Shown here: in pieces, positions 46,761-57,049 of the stretch | How the letters are laid out: each line of letters begins with the position of its first letter | How positions within the stretch are numbered: position 1 is the stretch's first letter | From: Acanthococcus lagerstroemiae | Taxonomy: Eukaryota > Arthropoda > Insecta > Hemiptera > Eriococcidae | Assembly (NCBI GenBank): GCA_031841125.1 | Contig: CM063113.1 | Span: 22,837,312 to 22,901,311 of the forward strand | Direction: 5' to 3' | DNA: 64,000 nucleotides | Program-made: the position numbers and the translations under genes | Notes under the pieces: model-generated | What the model was told of the DNA's origin: nothing | What the model saw: the letters and a program-made list of their open reading frames with translations, nothing else | The model's database searches: none

Positions 46761-47109
46761 CAGTGATGCAATGCGAGAAATGTAAAAGTATCAGCATATG
46801 ATAACACTACTGCAACCTTCACTGCAACATGTAAGCTGCTGAGCACGATTTTCTTCTCAATTTCACCGCACGAGTGGGCGAGTGAAACACATTTCGATTT
46901 TCAAAAAAAAATACGCTGGTATCTTCCTGTAAGCTGACCTTGGAGAAGATTAACTGACAACGCTTATTTCGGCCTAAAAAACGTTTCAAATATGCAGCGC
47001 GGTCTTCATTTTCTAGCTGCAAAAATGCAGTGGTCATCCAAGCTAACAAAATAGATCAGGGGTCATTAATTTTGTTCGGGGTTGAGAGTCAACTAGTATT
47101 TGGGTCTCA

Positions 47110-47260
47110 ATATGAATGCTCATACAGTGCCGTCCTGTGACTTCGCAAGGCCTAAGGCAAAAATTTAACACAAAGCGCAGAATTTTTTTTTTACAAAAAG
47201 GTGCACCAAGGCACACCTTACACTTCAAGGTGGCGCAAGGCCTTAGGCAAAACGTCCCTT
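47110..47260. repeat. Short inverted pair of 'gcaaggcctaaggcaaaa'
   Basis: Both gcaaggcctaaggcaaaa (47,145) and gcaaggccttaggcaaaa (47,234) occur in the same direction, with a T run and cacaccttacacttcaag between them. They resemble fragments of a small direct-repeat element. Confidence 0.45.
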
Positions 47261-47351
47261 TTACTCCCTCCTCGGGATGGCACTGTGCTTATATGATCAG
47301 ATTACTGATTTACTATGCATGTTTTGTGAATTTGTCTCCGTGTGTGTATAT

Positions 47352-47604
47352 CAGAGCAGTGCACGATACCGAGTAATACTCGGTCAGGAATCGTTTTATG
47401 ATTAGAGTTGTATTTTAGGTGGTGCAGTAGTGATGCCTTATTAGTGATACTTGTTATCGTCGATACCATATCACAAAAACGACTTCCTGTTGCTACAATA
47501 CCGAGTATATACTTGGTATCGGCCGATACTATTCGGTATCGTTTTAAGCGATACGATACCAAATACCACATGAGTATATTATACTCGTATCGTGCACTGC
47601 TCTG
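47352..47604. mobile_element. hAT-type MITE, 253 bp, perfect 8-bp TSD
   Basis: The ends are CAGAGCAGTGCACGATAC and its exact inverse, an 18-bp perfect inverted repeat. The octamer gtgtatat lies on both sides (47,344-47,351 and 47,605-47,612). The interior is built of further gatac/cgata blocks that could fold. Perfect ends and TSD suggest recent movement. Confidence 0.95.
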
Positions 47605-47716
47605 GTGTATATCTATATTCTTGTATCCTACTACCTACTACTGTACGCATTTTTGTGAATCGGTCGTAAGCATGTATGAGTAGGAACTGGAAAGCGTGTA
47701 CTCGGGATGAATGCAT

Positions 47717-47909
47717 CAGGGACGTACCAAAGAGTAGTTTTTTCTGGAGGGGCAAAAATTGTTAAATTTCCAAGTATCAAGTGAAATTTGTTTATATTGG
47801 CCAAAACTTCTGACTTGTTGGATTTTCCAAACTTCTGATCCATTTACAAAAATTTCCCAGCTCCAACGGAGGCTTGAAGAGCAAGTTGCTCCCCTTATTT
47901 TCGTCTCTG
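47717..47909. mobile_element. hAT-like MITE in minisatellite B
   Basis: The left end is cagggacgtac and the right end is cgtctctg, inverse cagagacg. The flanks gaatgcat and aatgaatg are only roughly alike. It interrupts a minisatellite unit between gggatgaat and gaacactgatg. Confidence 0.65.
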
Positions 47910-48141
47910 AATGAATGAACACTGATGCGAAGTCTTTTCATTTGTAGTCTGAGTGGCAACTGACAAGCGTGCACTCAGGATGAACGAACACTGTTGCACA
48001 TTCTTCATCATTTGTTGTAGATATGGGTAGCAAGTAGAAAGCGTGCGCCGGAGATAATGAACACTGATGCAAAGTCTTCATTTGTAGTATGAGTGGCAAG
48101 TGGAAAGCGTGCACTCGGGATGAACAAACACTGATGCAAAG

Positions 48142-48465
48142 TAGGGTTTGTGAAATAACAGTTATTATAAACTGTTACCTATAACCATTCAATGAAACAA
48201 AAAAATTTTGCTGACCGATAACCGTTAACCGTTTAAAAAGAATTAGTTGTTGACCAATAACTGTTTGGACCATTACCTATAGTTTTTTTTTGTTTTTTTT
48301 AATCGGTTATGGGTTTACGGTTATAAATGGAGAATTATGATTTTGAAACGGTCATAATGGTCATAACAGTTATGACCAATAACTGATAGGTAACTGTTTA
48401 AATTGCTGAAGGAAATTTGACTGATAACTGTTAACCGTTTCAAATTATTTCAGTCGCAAACCCTA
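48142..48465. mobile_element. hAT-type MITE, 324 bp, perfect 8-bp TSD
   Basis: The ends are TAGGGTTTGTGAAATAA and the inverse of TAGGGTTTGCGACTGAAATAA. The octamer atgcaaag borders both sides (48,134-48,141 and 48,466-48,473) and is the unit sequence of the minisatellite. The interior holds several taacagttat/taactgtta blocks, so the element can fold along its length. Confidence 0.93.
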
Positions 48466-48859
48466 ATGCAAAGTCTTCATTTGTTGTATGCAGCGTTGGA
48501 AGAACTCAAAAATCATCGTTCTCGTTCGTTCTTCTCTATAATGGCATGGTTCTCATTCATGTTTTTCTTTCTTCTTACCCAAAATTACCAACGTTCCATC
48601 AGTGGCGAATCTTGTTTTTTTTTCTAGGTCATTCTCCATGACAAAACTTGGTAGGTATTACATAATTTTAACAAGGAGTAGGTGTTGGGATTAAACGTAA
48701 TTATTGAAAACTTCATAGGAGACTCAGCTGCACATCCACTGAATATTGATATCATGATGTGTGGGATAATGTCATTTTACATAGTAGTAGAATGACTTGA
48801 CATACAAAAACGCGTGCTGGGAAGCTTGTACAGGCATGCGCGAATATTATTTTCCCATA

Positions 48860-49997
48860 TGGACGTTATTCAGCGTAAGGGAACCAACCAACATTTGTAA
48901 ACAAAATGAGTAAGGTAGGTGCGCCAAATAAGGCCTGACCTGCCAATCTCGGCTGCTATGCTTTGTGCTGCAAAACGACCTGAGAGAAAATTGTTGTATT
49001 TTCATCTGGTAATATTGTGCATTTGTTTCGGTCGCGTTATCAGTTGTGGATAGAGAAAGAATGACAACAGAACTTAATTTTGACCGGCTAAAATTTTAGC
49101 GGAAAAGTTTTTTTCGAGAATGTTAGAAAGCGTTTAAAGTAAATAATAAAATTTCAACCGAAAATCGACGTTTATTTGTTTTTGACTTATATTGTTACCT
49201 AGTGAATGAGGGAAAAAAATCTTCGAACGAGTATTTTATAGGTGAGTAATCGGCTAACGATGAAAAAATGTGCATTGTACCCCAATAAGGCCCGATTACT
49301 TTTAACGATCTTCATTAACTTTTTTCCGCACTATGTCAAGTTATTAATACTTACTTGTTCAATTCAATTTCAGATATTGGTTTAATAAACTTTTTTGCAG
49401 TTTCAGATTTTTTTTCAAATCGGGCCTCATTAGGATTTAGGTCGGGCCTTATTAGGATTTAGCCCCTCCCCCCTGGGCACTGATGCGATGCCCGAAAGGG
49501 TAGTTTCCGGTGCTGGGGGTGCGGTGTCTTAGGGGCCACTTTGGCATGCGTGCATCGCCATACGTCCCACTACACCTATTAGGATTTAGCCCGGCCTTAT
49601 TAGGTTTTCAAAAATAAAACTTTTCAATCAAATATTTCACAAGCACTATGGGGTGAAAAAAAAATCCGAAAGTCATGTTTTAGATTAGTAATTAAATGTA
49701 CATTCCAAGTAAAAAACAAAAAAACGAAAACAACATTCATCCTAAGGCAGAAATTGACCAAAACCAAACATAGGGCCTTATTTGGCGCACCTACCTTAAT
49801 TAGTATTGTTGGAAAGAGCGTAAAAAGTAGAATTTTTCGAAATTGGGCCCCCGATTCGAACATGTATACTCACGTTGAAAAAAGCTTATTAGTCACTGTG
49901 TCATATAGTTTCTAACATGGCTCTCGAACTTCGAATCACATGTTTTTAAAAAAAAACAGTTTTTTCTGGTTGGTTCCCTTACGTTGAATAGCATCCA
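48860..49997. mobile_element. Mariner-type MITE (outer), interrupted
   Basis: The left end after TA is tggacgttattcagcgtaag, then ggaaccaacca. The right end is the inverse, tggttggttcccttacgttg, then aatagcatcca before TA. It is related to the copy at 38,108-38,356 and carries an 884-bp insertion at 48,913-49,796. Confidence 0.8.
48913..49796. mobile_element. TA-duplicating element inserted in the mariner-type MITE
   Basis: The ends are AGGTAGGTGCGCCAAATAAG and its inverse (cttatttggcgcacctacct), about 22 bp. TA lies on each side (48,911-48,912; 49,797-49,798). The interior repeats cggccttattaggattta-like blocks near 49,420-49,600 and has no transposase frame. The insertion site is proven by the uninterrupted related copy near 38,160. 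Confidence 0.85.
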
Positions 49998-51227
49998 TAT
50001 GTAGGAACAACAAAGTCATTCTGCATTTTGAGAGAATTATCGGCGTTGTTCTATGTTCGCACAATTTCAAAATAGCATCATCTCATATTGTATATTTTAA
50101 TATTACCTAATGATTAAATTATTTGTATTTTAAAATATTATTAAATTTCATTTTTCCAGTTTAGTCTGGCCATTCTCTGAATGACTAGAATGACCAGAGG
50201 ATTCGCCTTTGTCCCATTCCCGTGATTGTTCCCACCTTGGTTCTGTTCCCATTCTCGTTTCCCATTTTTGTTCTCAATCCCGCATCTCTCATCATGTTCC
50301 CGTTCCCGTTCTCATTCTCGTTCTGAGAGGACGAGAACGAGAATGTGCCATTTTTCTTCTCGTTCTTCCGACACTGGTGCAGTAATACAGTTTGATTTTT
50401 TTTTTTGTTAAATATATATAATTGGTTTTAGGCTTTCAGAATTTTACCTTTGTGTCAGCTACAAAGGAGTTGGAAGAGCAAAAAAAAAACCCACCTTGTT
50501 CCCGTTCTCGTTGGTTCTTCTTGAACTGCATGATTCTTGTACATGTTTTCCTTGTTCTCCTTACCTAAAAATTACCAACATTCCCATTCTCGTCTCATTC
50601 CCAACCTGGCCCTGTTCCCATTCCCGTTTCCCGTTTTGGTTTTCAATCCCATCATGTTCTCGTTCTGAGAATGAGAACAAGAACATGTCGTTTTTCTTCT
50701 TGTTCCTGTTTGTTCTTCCAACACTGGTTGTGTACGTGGCAACTGGAAAGCGTTTATTTGGGATGAAATGAACACTGATGAGAACGCGAAGTCTTTTCAC
50801 TTGTTGTATGAGTGGCAACTGGAACGCGTGTAATTGGGATGAACGAACACTGATGCGAAGTCTTTCCTTTTGTTGTATATGAGTGGCAACTGGAAAGTGT
50901 GGCATATAGGTATTTGGGATGAATAAACATTGATACGAAGGGCACAGGTCAGGGTGTATTCGTATTCAGGATGAATAGAAAGCAATGTGAAGTCTTCATC
51001 ACACAAGAGTAAACTACTAACCTATTGTATGTATTTTTGGCAAATTAGTAGTAAGAGAGAGGGGATGGGAAGATGTGTACTCAAAATGGATGAAAACTGA
51101 TGAGACATCCTTTCATTTGTAATAAAAGTGGGAACAGAAAGTCCATGCTCAGGGTGGATGAAAAGTAATGTAAAGTCTTCATTAAAAACTACTGACCTGC
51201 TGTGTGCATTTGTGTATTTGTAGTATG

Positions 51228-51424
51228 CAGGGCTGTACCAACGGGGGAGTTTTGGAGGTTCAAACCCCTCCCATTGGCCAAAAAGAAAAAAACTACGAAA
51301 AACCACGGGTTTAGACGGAGAGGAGGGCGGATCTGTGACTGAGCTCCCTTCCCCCCACCAAGAAGAAAATTATTTATCTTAATCGCAAAACCCCCTCCTT
51401 ACTTGAATCCTGGGTACGGCCCTG
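51228..51424. mobile_element. hAT-type MITE, 197 bp, 8-bp TSD (7/8)
   Basis: The ends are CAGGGCTGTACC and the inverse GGGTACGGCCCTG. The flanking octamers are gtagtatg and gtggtatg, which are minisatellite sequence. The interior has cccctcc blocks and no coding frame. Confidence 0.82.
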
Positions 51425-51560
51425 GTGGTATGTGTAAGAACTGCAAATAAGGATGAACTCATGAATGAAAAACAATGTGAAATCTTTACATGTATTACTT
51501 ACGTGAAGGAACTGGACAGGATGATGTACTCATCAGAATGAACAAAAAGTTTGGAATAGT

Positions 51561-53640
51561 GATCTCTTTGACGATTTTATTCAATTTCTTGCTCGACTTA
51601 CAAGTTAGTTGAAAAGGTTCGGCACCTAGTATATAAGACATTTTGGACATCCTAAAATTGCACGAACGATTTTTCATTTTTAGTACCTAGTATGGAAAAG
51701 GGGGCTAATCCGCCATAGTCCCCAGAATTGTTGCCATTCTAAGTATTTAAGCTATATTATATGATTGTATCTGTATCTGTACTTTGTGGAAGTGGCTTAT
51801 AGTCTATTTTCTATCCCAAGTAAGATGCCCTCAACGTCAAGACATTACTGGTTGATTGCCTGCAGCAGTAAAACGAAGTGGGAGTATTACAAGCATAATT
51901 TTGCATCCAATTCGTTAATTTTAGAATTCCCGGAGCACTGTCAATATCAAGTCAGAATAATTAGAATAGTCTAAGTACTTTGTGGGGGGGGGGGGGATTC
52001 ATGAAGATCTACTGTACTGTTCAAGAGCCGGAGACCAAAACAGTACCTACACCTTCTGCAAGTATTGAGAGTCTGACAACTGCAGAAGTATTTTTTCGAT
52101 CACATGGTACACAATTAAATTTTATTAAACAAACTTGTACTCTCGCGAGTTTCGAAGTAAAATAGAAACATTTCCGAAAATCTTGAGAGTCAGTTTGGCA
52201 TTATTCAAGGTTAATATTACACTGGTTCTTCTTTCCCACTTACTTTGTTCGTTTTACGACTGTAGGCTGCAATTTCATTAAGATATTAACCTCATTATTC
52301 GGGTAACCAATATTCGTAAGACACGTAAGAATATTCACGTACATACGTACAGTGCTTCCTTCCGCCGCGCTGTTTGTTCTCTGTGCAGTGATTTCCAAAC
52401 CCATATGCAAACTGGCTTCCAGCCATAGAAAATTACCTATTACCATTCGGTTTCACACATCCATTGGTTTTTGGGCGCTCGAATAAATATTATTTATTTA
52501 TGTGCAGTGGTGTAAAGTCCAGTGGCATCGGGAGGTTTTTTTAGAGAATTTAAACAAAAATCAAAAATTCAAGTCAATGAGAAAAAAAAGATAGAAAAAG
52601 GTTCTCTTGTTTCTCAAAAGTGAACGTAGTCAGCAAAAAATTTCATAAATTCCATCCCCTAAATTTTGTCTGTGAAATCTCTGAAGGCGCCTCTGTATCA
52701 ACTTCTGAGTAGTTTTCCAAGTTTTTTCTAATTTTTCGGGGATACAATCGATACTATATCCCACCTAGCCCCGTCCCGACGCTGTCGCTAGAGTCAACTT
52801 TATTTCTCATGTGATTACTAAAGGACAGCGAACACCCCTTTTATCAAAGGTATTCAATTCACGCGATCTGATGTGCTGACTAACCGCACGAATTCTTTGT
52901 TTCTTTTCTTCCAAGTTTTTCCATTGTTTTTTCAGCTGGTCAGTGAGTAGCAATCAGACCGGAACGCACACTTTTGACGGCCGTAATTTAGGAATCCTTG
53001 CGTAAAAAATACGACCATCGGTGGTCACATCTAGCGGGACATATAGCAGTGTTGAAACATTGTACAACTGTAATTCTTTTTCACGACTCGAGTTTCGAGT
53101 GAGCGCGCAAATTCAAAAAAAAAACTGCACTCTGCAAATCGAGAATTTTTTCGTACGGGGGCGAAGGCCGAAATAATAATTTCAACACACAGATGCGTAT
53201 AATAAAATTTAAATTACATTGGCAACACGTCATCGGTGCCTACGCCAACAAATGCAGTCAAATATTTTCGGATAGATGAAAGAAAGAAGAAAAAAAAAGC
53301 GGCGAGCACATATGGAATGAATGCGGAATTTTCTATAGCTGTTCGGTGTACAAGGTGTTTAATGGAATGCGCCCCCTCCCATCTTTATTTCAGACCGAGA
53401 AGTCAGATCAAGGTACGATAATGGATCTTCATTTGATAGGGGTCTTGTTTCTCTGAGTAAAAACTTCCCCCCCCCCCGCAAAAAAAAACCAAAAAAACAC
53501 AGAGATTGAATTGAGGGCAGAAGACTGTCAATCTCCTTTCACGAATGAGTAAACATTGCCAGAATTTTCAAGACTAACAAGAAGAATTCAGTCGAAAATT
53601 AATGAACTGCTGATTCACAAAGTCGGAGAGCTTACTTTCC
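51561..53640. other. Stretch without recognised gene or element
   Basis: AT-rich DNA with a G run at 51,984-51,996. Several open frames under 70 codons show no domain. Confidence 0.4.
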
Positions 53641-54330
53641 TCTTCGAACTATAAGTTACGTTTCATAAGTTGACCCGACTCCGGCCGAAAATTTTCGGCT
53701 CATTTCTCAAAGAAAAGAACAAAATTTTTCTTTGCCTGCATATAAGTTTTCTTGTCCATTTGAAAAGAAAGGTCGCATCTCTTCTTCTTTTCATCCGGAA
53801 AGCTGACTTTTTTCTACATCGAGAAAAAAGAAAATAATGATTTCTCTTCCTGGGGAAAGACAAGAAAACTTCCCCTGATTAATGCCCCGTCTCAAGTCAC
53901 TTTGCCTATTGGAAAAGTGGAATTCCAATATGGTGTAGGAGCTAGGGGCGAAATCGTGGTTCGACGGAAAATCCGACCCGATATTTGAAATCAGCTATTC
54001 AAGAAAGCCCCCTGCTTCGATACGTTTCTATATTTTGCACCGCAAGTTAATTTTGCCCATCGTTGGTGAGTGGGAAGGAGGTGAAATCCGAGTCCGATGA
54101 AAAATCTGGCGCTATATTTGATATTAACGACCCGGAACACCTCCAGTTCAACGCTGTTCGATTTTGCACCCCTGGCTGATTTTCCACATAATGGGGGCGG
54201 GGGAGGAGATGAAATCAGAGTTCGATGAAAAATCCGAAGCGATATTTAAAATCACGACCCTAAGTTCCCCCCACTCCCCGAGCAAAAATGATACTCTTAA
54301 TGAAGTTGGTAGAAAATTTCGTGTGGTCCA
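53640..54330 (+). repeat. Long interspersed repeat family with internal 110-125 bp units, copy 1
   Basis: It contains a leader with ttttcggctcatttctcaaa and tggaattccaatatgg. Three units follow of the type gatgaaatc-gagt-cgatgaaaaat-cga-gcgatattt-aaatca, each with gattttgcaccc and tttgcccat. The same leader and units recur in the same order at 57,840-58,750. No coding role is supported; the open frame 54,164-54,577 begins inside the repeat. Confidence 0.7.
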
Positions 54331-55307
54331 TTTAAAGTGCGATAACATCAGTTTTCAACACTCCAAGCCCCGTAGCGTGAAAACCAAAAAAAAAAATATT
54401 GAAACATGCATGGTCTCAAATTTATTAAACCTTGATATTGTCGTACCTAGTTACGAAAAGATTAAAAAATTCCATTCAGTAGAACTCGCCGTTGCTGGTA
54501 TTGATGAGGTGACATTGGAGCCGATGGTTTCCTTATCAGTTCTCAGGAAAATGAACAAAATGTTTCTTGTTTCTTAAGAGAAGAAAATTGAAGCCGATGG
54601 TTTTCTTATCACTTCTCATGTAAATTAATTGCTCGAGAGAAGAAAGTTTGTTTTTCATACCTGGACAGAGACAAATTCCTTCTCTTTTTCTTTTGAAATG
54701 AAAGGAACTTCTTGTCGTTATTCTTGAAGAAGAACATTTTTTTTCATTAAAAAAGTTAATAAGTAGTATCTACGGGTCTTGAGGACACTCAGACCGATCG
54801 CATATTTATCCAGAAATTAATATCATTATTACTAAAAATAACAATTAAAAATTTTCAAGAAAATCCTGAGCAAAACTTAATATTAATATAACTAAGAAAT
54901 AGAGTTCAGAAATTTTAGAGACACACAAATGTCCTAATTTTTTTCTTCAAAATTACAATTTTACCCGTATTTCAAGACTTTATACGGAAAAATTGTGAAT
55001 CCCTAGTATCTACCAGTCTTGAAGATACTCAGACAATTCATTATTTATATCCCTAAATCAAATCAATATCCCCCCCAAAAAAAAACTAATTCAAAAAATT
55101 CAAGAAAAACCCCAAGCAAAAAACATCTTTTACATTAAATAATTTTTTTAATTGAATATTTACACATATTTTTCAGTTTTTTTGGCTCCTCTAGTACTCC
55201 AGTATGTAGAAGACACTTGCTATTAATCTTTGTCATGCCTCAAAAATGGATATCAATATGATCAATATGCCGTATGTAGGGTGTGCCAATTCACTTTTCC
55301 TTCTTCT

Positions 55308-55353
55308 ATATTCCAGAGCGCTTTCGGCTGTTATGCCATCATCAGTGGAGTAC
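55308..55353 (-). ncRNA. Hammerhead ribozyme motif, left arm
   Basis: On the minus strand the order is: stem I strand gtactcca, core box ctgatga, stem II ggc-ataaca-gcc, core box gaaa, then gcgctc, then stem I strand tggaatat. Stem I has one mismatch and a GU pair. The agcgct around the second box is self-complementary, as in minimal hammerheads that act as dimers through stem III, and the C before stem I would be the cleavage nucleotide. Both core boxes are intact. Hammerheads are known in Penelope-like elements. Confidence 0.78.
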
Positions 55354-55677
55354 CCTAAATGAGACTTGTCTCTTGTGGTCCTGTAGTTATACTCGAGAGT
55401 AGTACCGTATGGTGAACCAGTTTGGTCTTGCGCTACTATTGGTTGCCTGTGATTATGCGGTCTGCCCCATCAATGTATGTTAATATTTGTGTGCTCCTAT
55501 TGGTTGTCTGTGATTGTGCAGTCCGTCTAATCCGTGGAGGTTATGTTATTAGTTGAAATAAGTTCTCACTTTGGAAGTTAGTTGTTGTGTTTATTAGGTT
55601 GTTTTGTTTTGGCCTTTATTATTTCTAGTTGTTCTTTTAATTTTCTTTTTCTTGTGTTGTTTTCTATGGGTAGGATT

Positions 55678-55971
55678 TTACTTTTCTGTCAATTTGTCAT
55701 TGTTATGTCCCTGGTCATTGCAGTGTTTTCCAAACAGTGATTTGTCATCATTTAGCTTTTGTGATTTTTCATGTTCTTTGATTCTGGTTGTGAATTTTCT
55801 GCCTGTTTCTCCTATGTAGGTCATGTCACAGTGTTCACAGTCCAGTCTATATATACCGCTGCTGTTGTTTCTGTCCTTTGTTTTTGTTTTGTCGTTGCTT
55901 ATTTGTTTGATCAGAGGTGGTCTGTTTTTGATTCCGAGTTTTATGTTGTATTGGTTGAGGATTTTTTGCAT
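55678..55971 (-). pseudogene. GIY-YIG endonuclease domain of Penelope-like element
   Basis: The 97-codon frame includes NRPPLIKQISNDKTKTKD, then SGIYRLDCEHCDMTYIGETG, then RKFTTRIKEHEKSQ and GKHCNDQGH. The GIY and YIG halves, the paired cysteines (CEHC) and the TGRxFxxRxxEH block are the signature of the Penelope endonuclease, which cuts the target DNA. The frame runs open to 55,678. The element's RT, normally N-terminal to this domain, is missing, so this copy is dead. Confidence 0.85.
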
Positions 55972-56091
55972 TTATTGATTGGACAGACCGCATAATCACA
56001 GGCAACCAATAGGAGCACATGACTAAACTGGTTCACCATACAGTACTACTCACCTCGACTATAACTACAGGACCACAAGAGACCATTTAGG

Positions 56092-56137
56092 GTATTCCAT
56101 TGATGATGGCATAAAAGCCGAAAGCGCTCTGGAATAC
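56092..56137 (+). ncRNA. Hammerhead ribozyme motif, right arm, core C changed
   Basis: On the plus strand the order is: gtattcca, ttgatga, ggc-ataaaa-gcc, gaaa, gcgctc, tggaatac. Stem I is perfect over 8 bp, and the palindromic agcgct is kept. The first core box is TTGATGA instead of CTGATGA. That C pairs with the catalytic G in the known structure, so this copy is probably inactive. It is the mirror copy of 55,308-55,353. Confidence 0.75.
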
Positions 56138-57049
56138 AGAAGAAGGAAAAGTGAATTGGCACACCCTACACACAGAATATTACCAAGTTCACTTACACTC
56201 AGAAATGGACACTAATGATCAATATGACTAAAAAACACAGTTCAAATATTTCAAAGGCGCACGAGTATTCAGAGTACCTAAGGACTTTGAAAACGCTTGG
56301 ACAGTTCATTATTTATCCTTTAAATTATTCTCATTATCCATATTAAAAGCAGTTTTAAAAATTTTAGCTTGTGCTTACCTAAAACAGCCTACTTAAAATA
56401 TTAGTATTATAGGTGTTTTAAATATTTTAATTGAAAGTAAAAGTTATATGAATTGTCCAAGTGTCTTCAATGTCCTTGAGTACTCTGAACGCTCGTGTGC
56501 CTTTGAAATTTTTGAACTGTGTTTTTTATACTGGGGTACTAGAGGAGCCAAAAAAACTTAAAAAATACATGTATATTCACTCAAAAAAATTATTTAATGT
56601 AAAAGATGTTTTTCGTTTGGGGTTTTTCTTGAATATTTTGAATTCGTTTTTCTGGGTTACTGATTTAATTTAGGGATATATAAATAATGAATTGTCTGAG
56701 AGTCTTCTAGACTAGTAGATACTAGGGTTTCACAATTTCTTCAGAAAAAGTCTCAAAATATGGGTCAAATTGTCATTCTGAAAAAAATTGAGACGTTCGT
56801 GTGTCTCTGAAATTTCTGAACTGTATATTTTAGTCACATTCATATTTTTGCTCAGGAGTTTCTTTAAAATTTTGAATCAGTTATTTTTAGTAATAATGAT
56901 ATTAATTTCTAGAGAATTAAGCGATTGGTCTGAGTGTCCTCAAGACCAGTAGATACTACTAAAGTTTATTTTTCTCTTGTATGGTAGGAGGTTCTTTTCT
57001 TCATTCTGGAGGGGAAATTTTCACATCATTCGTGAAAACGTAACGGTTT

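Larger units (their letters stand above)
48491..50724. mobile_element. MITE family with 'CAGTGTTGGAAGAAC' ends, multiple nested copies
   Basis: The left end cagcgttggaagaac lies at 48,491, and internal ends lie near 50,360-50,375 (gttcttccgacactg) and 50,470 (gttggaagagc). The far right end is gttcttccaacactg at 50,710-50,724. The bodies are rich in cccgttctcgttct blocks (50,215-50,345 and 50,500-50,700), so at least two related copies are present, with mariner-type elements in between. The outer flanks gttgtatg and gttgtgta match only partly. The exact nesting order is inference. Confidence 0.55.
47640..51560 (+). repeat. Minisatellite array B, about 85-100 bp units, broken by insertions
   Basis: The unit reads gtatgagtggcaactggaaa, gcgtgtactcgggatgaacg, aacactgatgcgaagtcttc, atttgtt. 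Recognisable units start near 47,670, 47,943, 48,010, 48,083, 50,738, 50,808, 50,878, 50,945, 51,045, 51,120 and 51,425. The array is interrupted by at least four MITEs (47,717; 48,142; 48,491; 51,228). Short open frames repeat HQFSFIHP-like peptides on the minus strand, but these follow from the repeat itself. Confidence 0.82.
55270..56175 (-). mobile_element. Penelope-like element, 5'-truncated, with inverted terminal arms
   Basis: The core encodes a GIY-YIG endonuclease (minus strand), which together with an RT defines Penelope-like elements; the RT is absent. Arms of about 200 bp are inverted copies: gggtgtgccaattcactttt at 55,279 against aaaagtgaattggcacaccc at 56,147. The adjacent sequence (gcgctttcggctgttatgcc) is also inverted. 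Inverted pseudo-LTR copies are known in this group, and both arms carry hammerhead motifs. Confidence 0.82.
54765..56965. repeat. 2.2-kb imperfect palindrome around a Penelope-like element
   Basis: The left arm starts agtagtatctacgggtcttg, aggacactcagacc. The right arm ends with the inverse, ggtctgagtgtcctcaagac, cagtagatact. Intermediate landmarks match in reverse order: attaatatcattattacta, gagacacacaaatgtc, cattatttatatccc, aacatcttttacattaaata and ttttttggctcctctagtac. The right arm is longer because of extra sequence at about 56,220-56,500. Within each arm, a block of about 240 bp (agtatcta-ccagtcttga, gatactcagacaatt) is itself repeated. The centre lies near 55,860. Confidence 0.85.

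Noticed and set aside
47640..51300. Repeat peptides (HQFSFIHP-like) as a gene family
   Set aside because: The similar short frames arise from the minisatellite unit. None has a start, stop and splice pattern that is kept.
47640..51560. Tandem units read as a CRISPR array
   Set aside because: Units are long, diverged and contiguous without unique spacers, and the DNA is eukaryotic.
54164..54577. 137-codon open frame
   Set aside because: It begins inside a multicopy repeat unit. The repeated copy at 58.2 kb has no matching frame, so it is chance.
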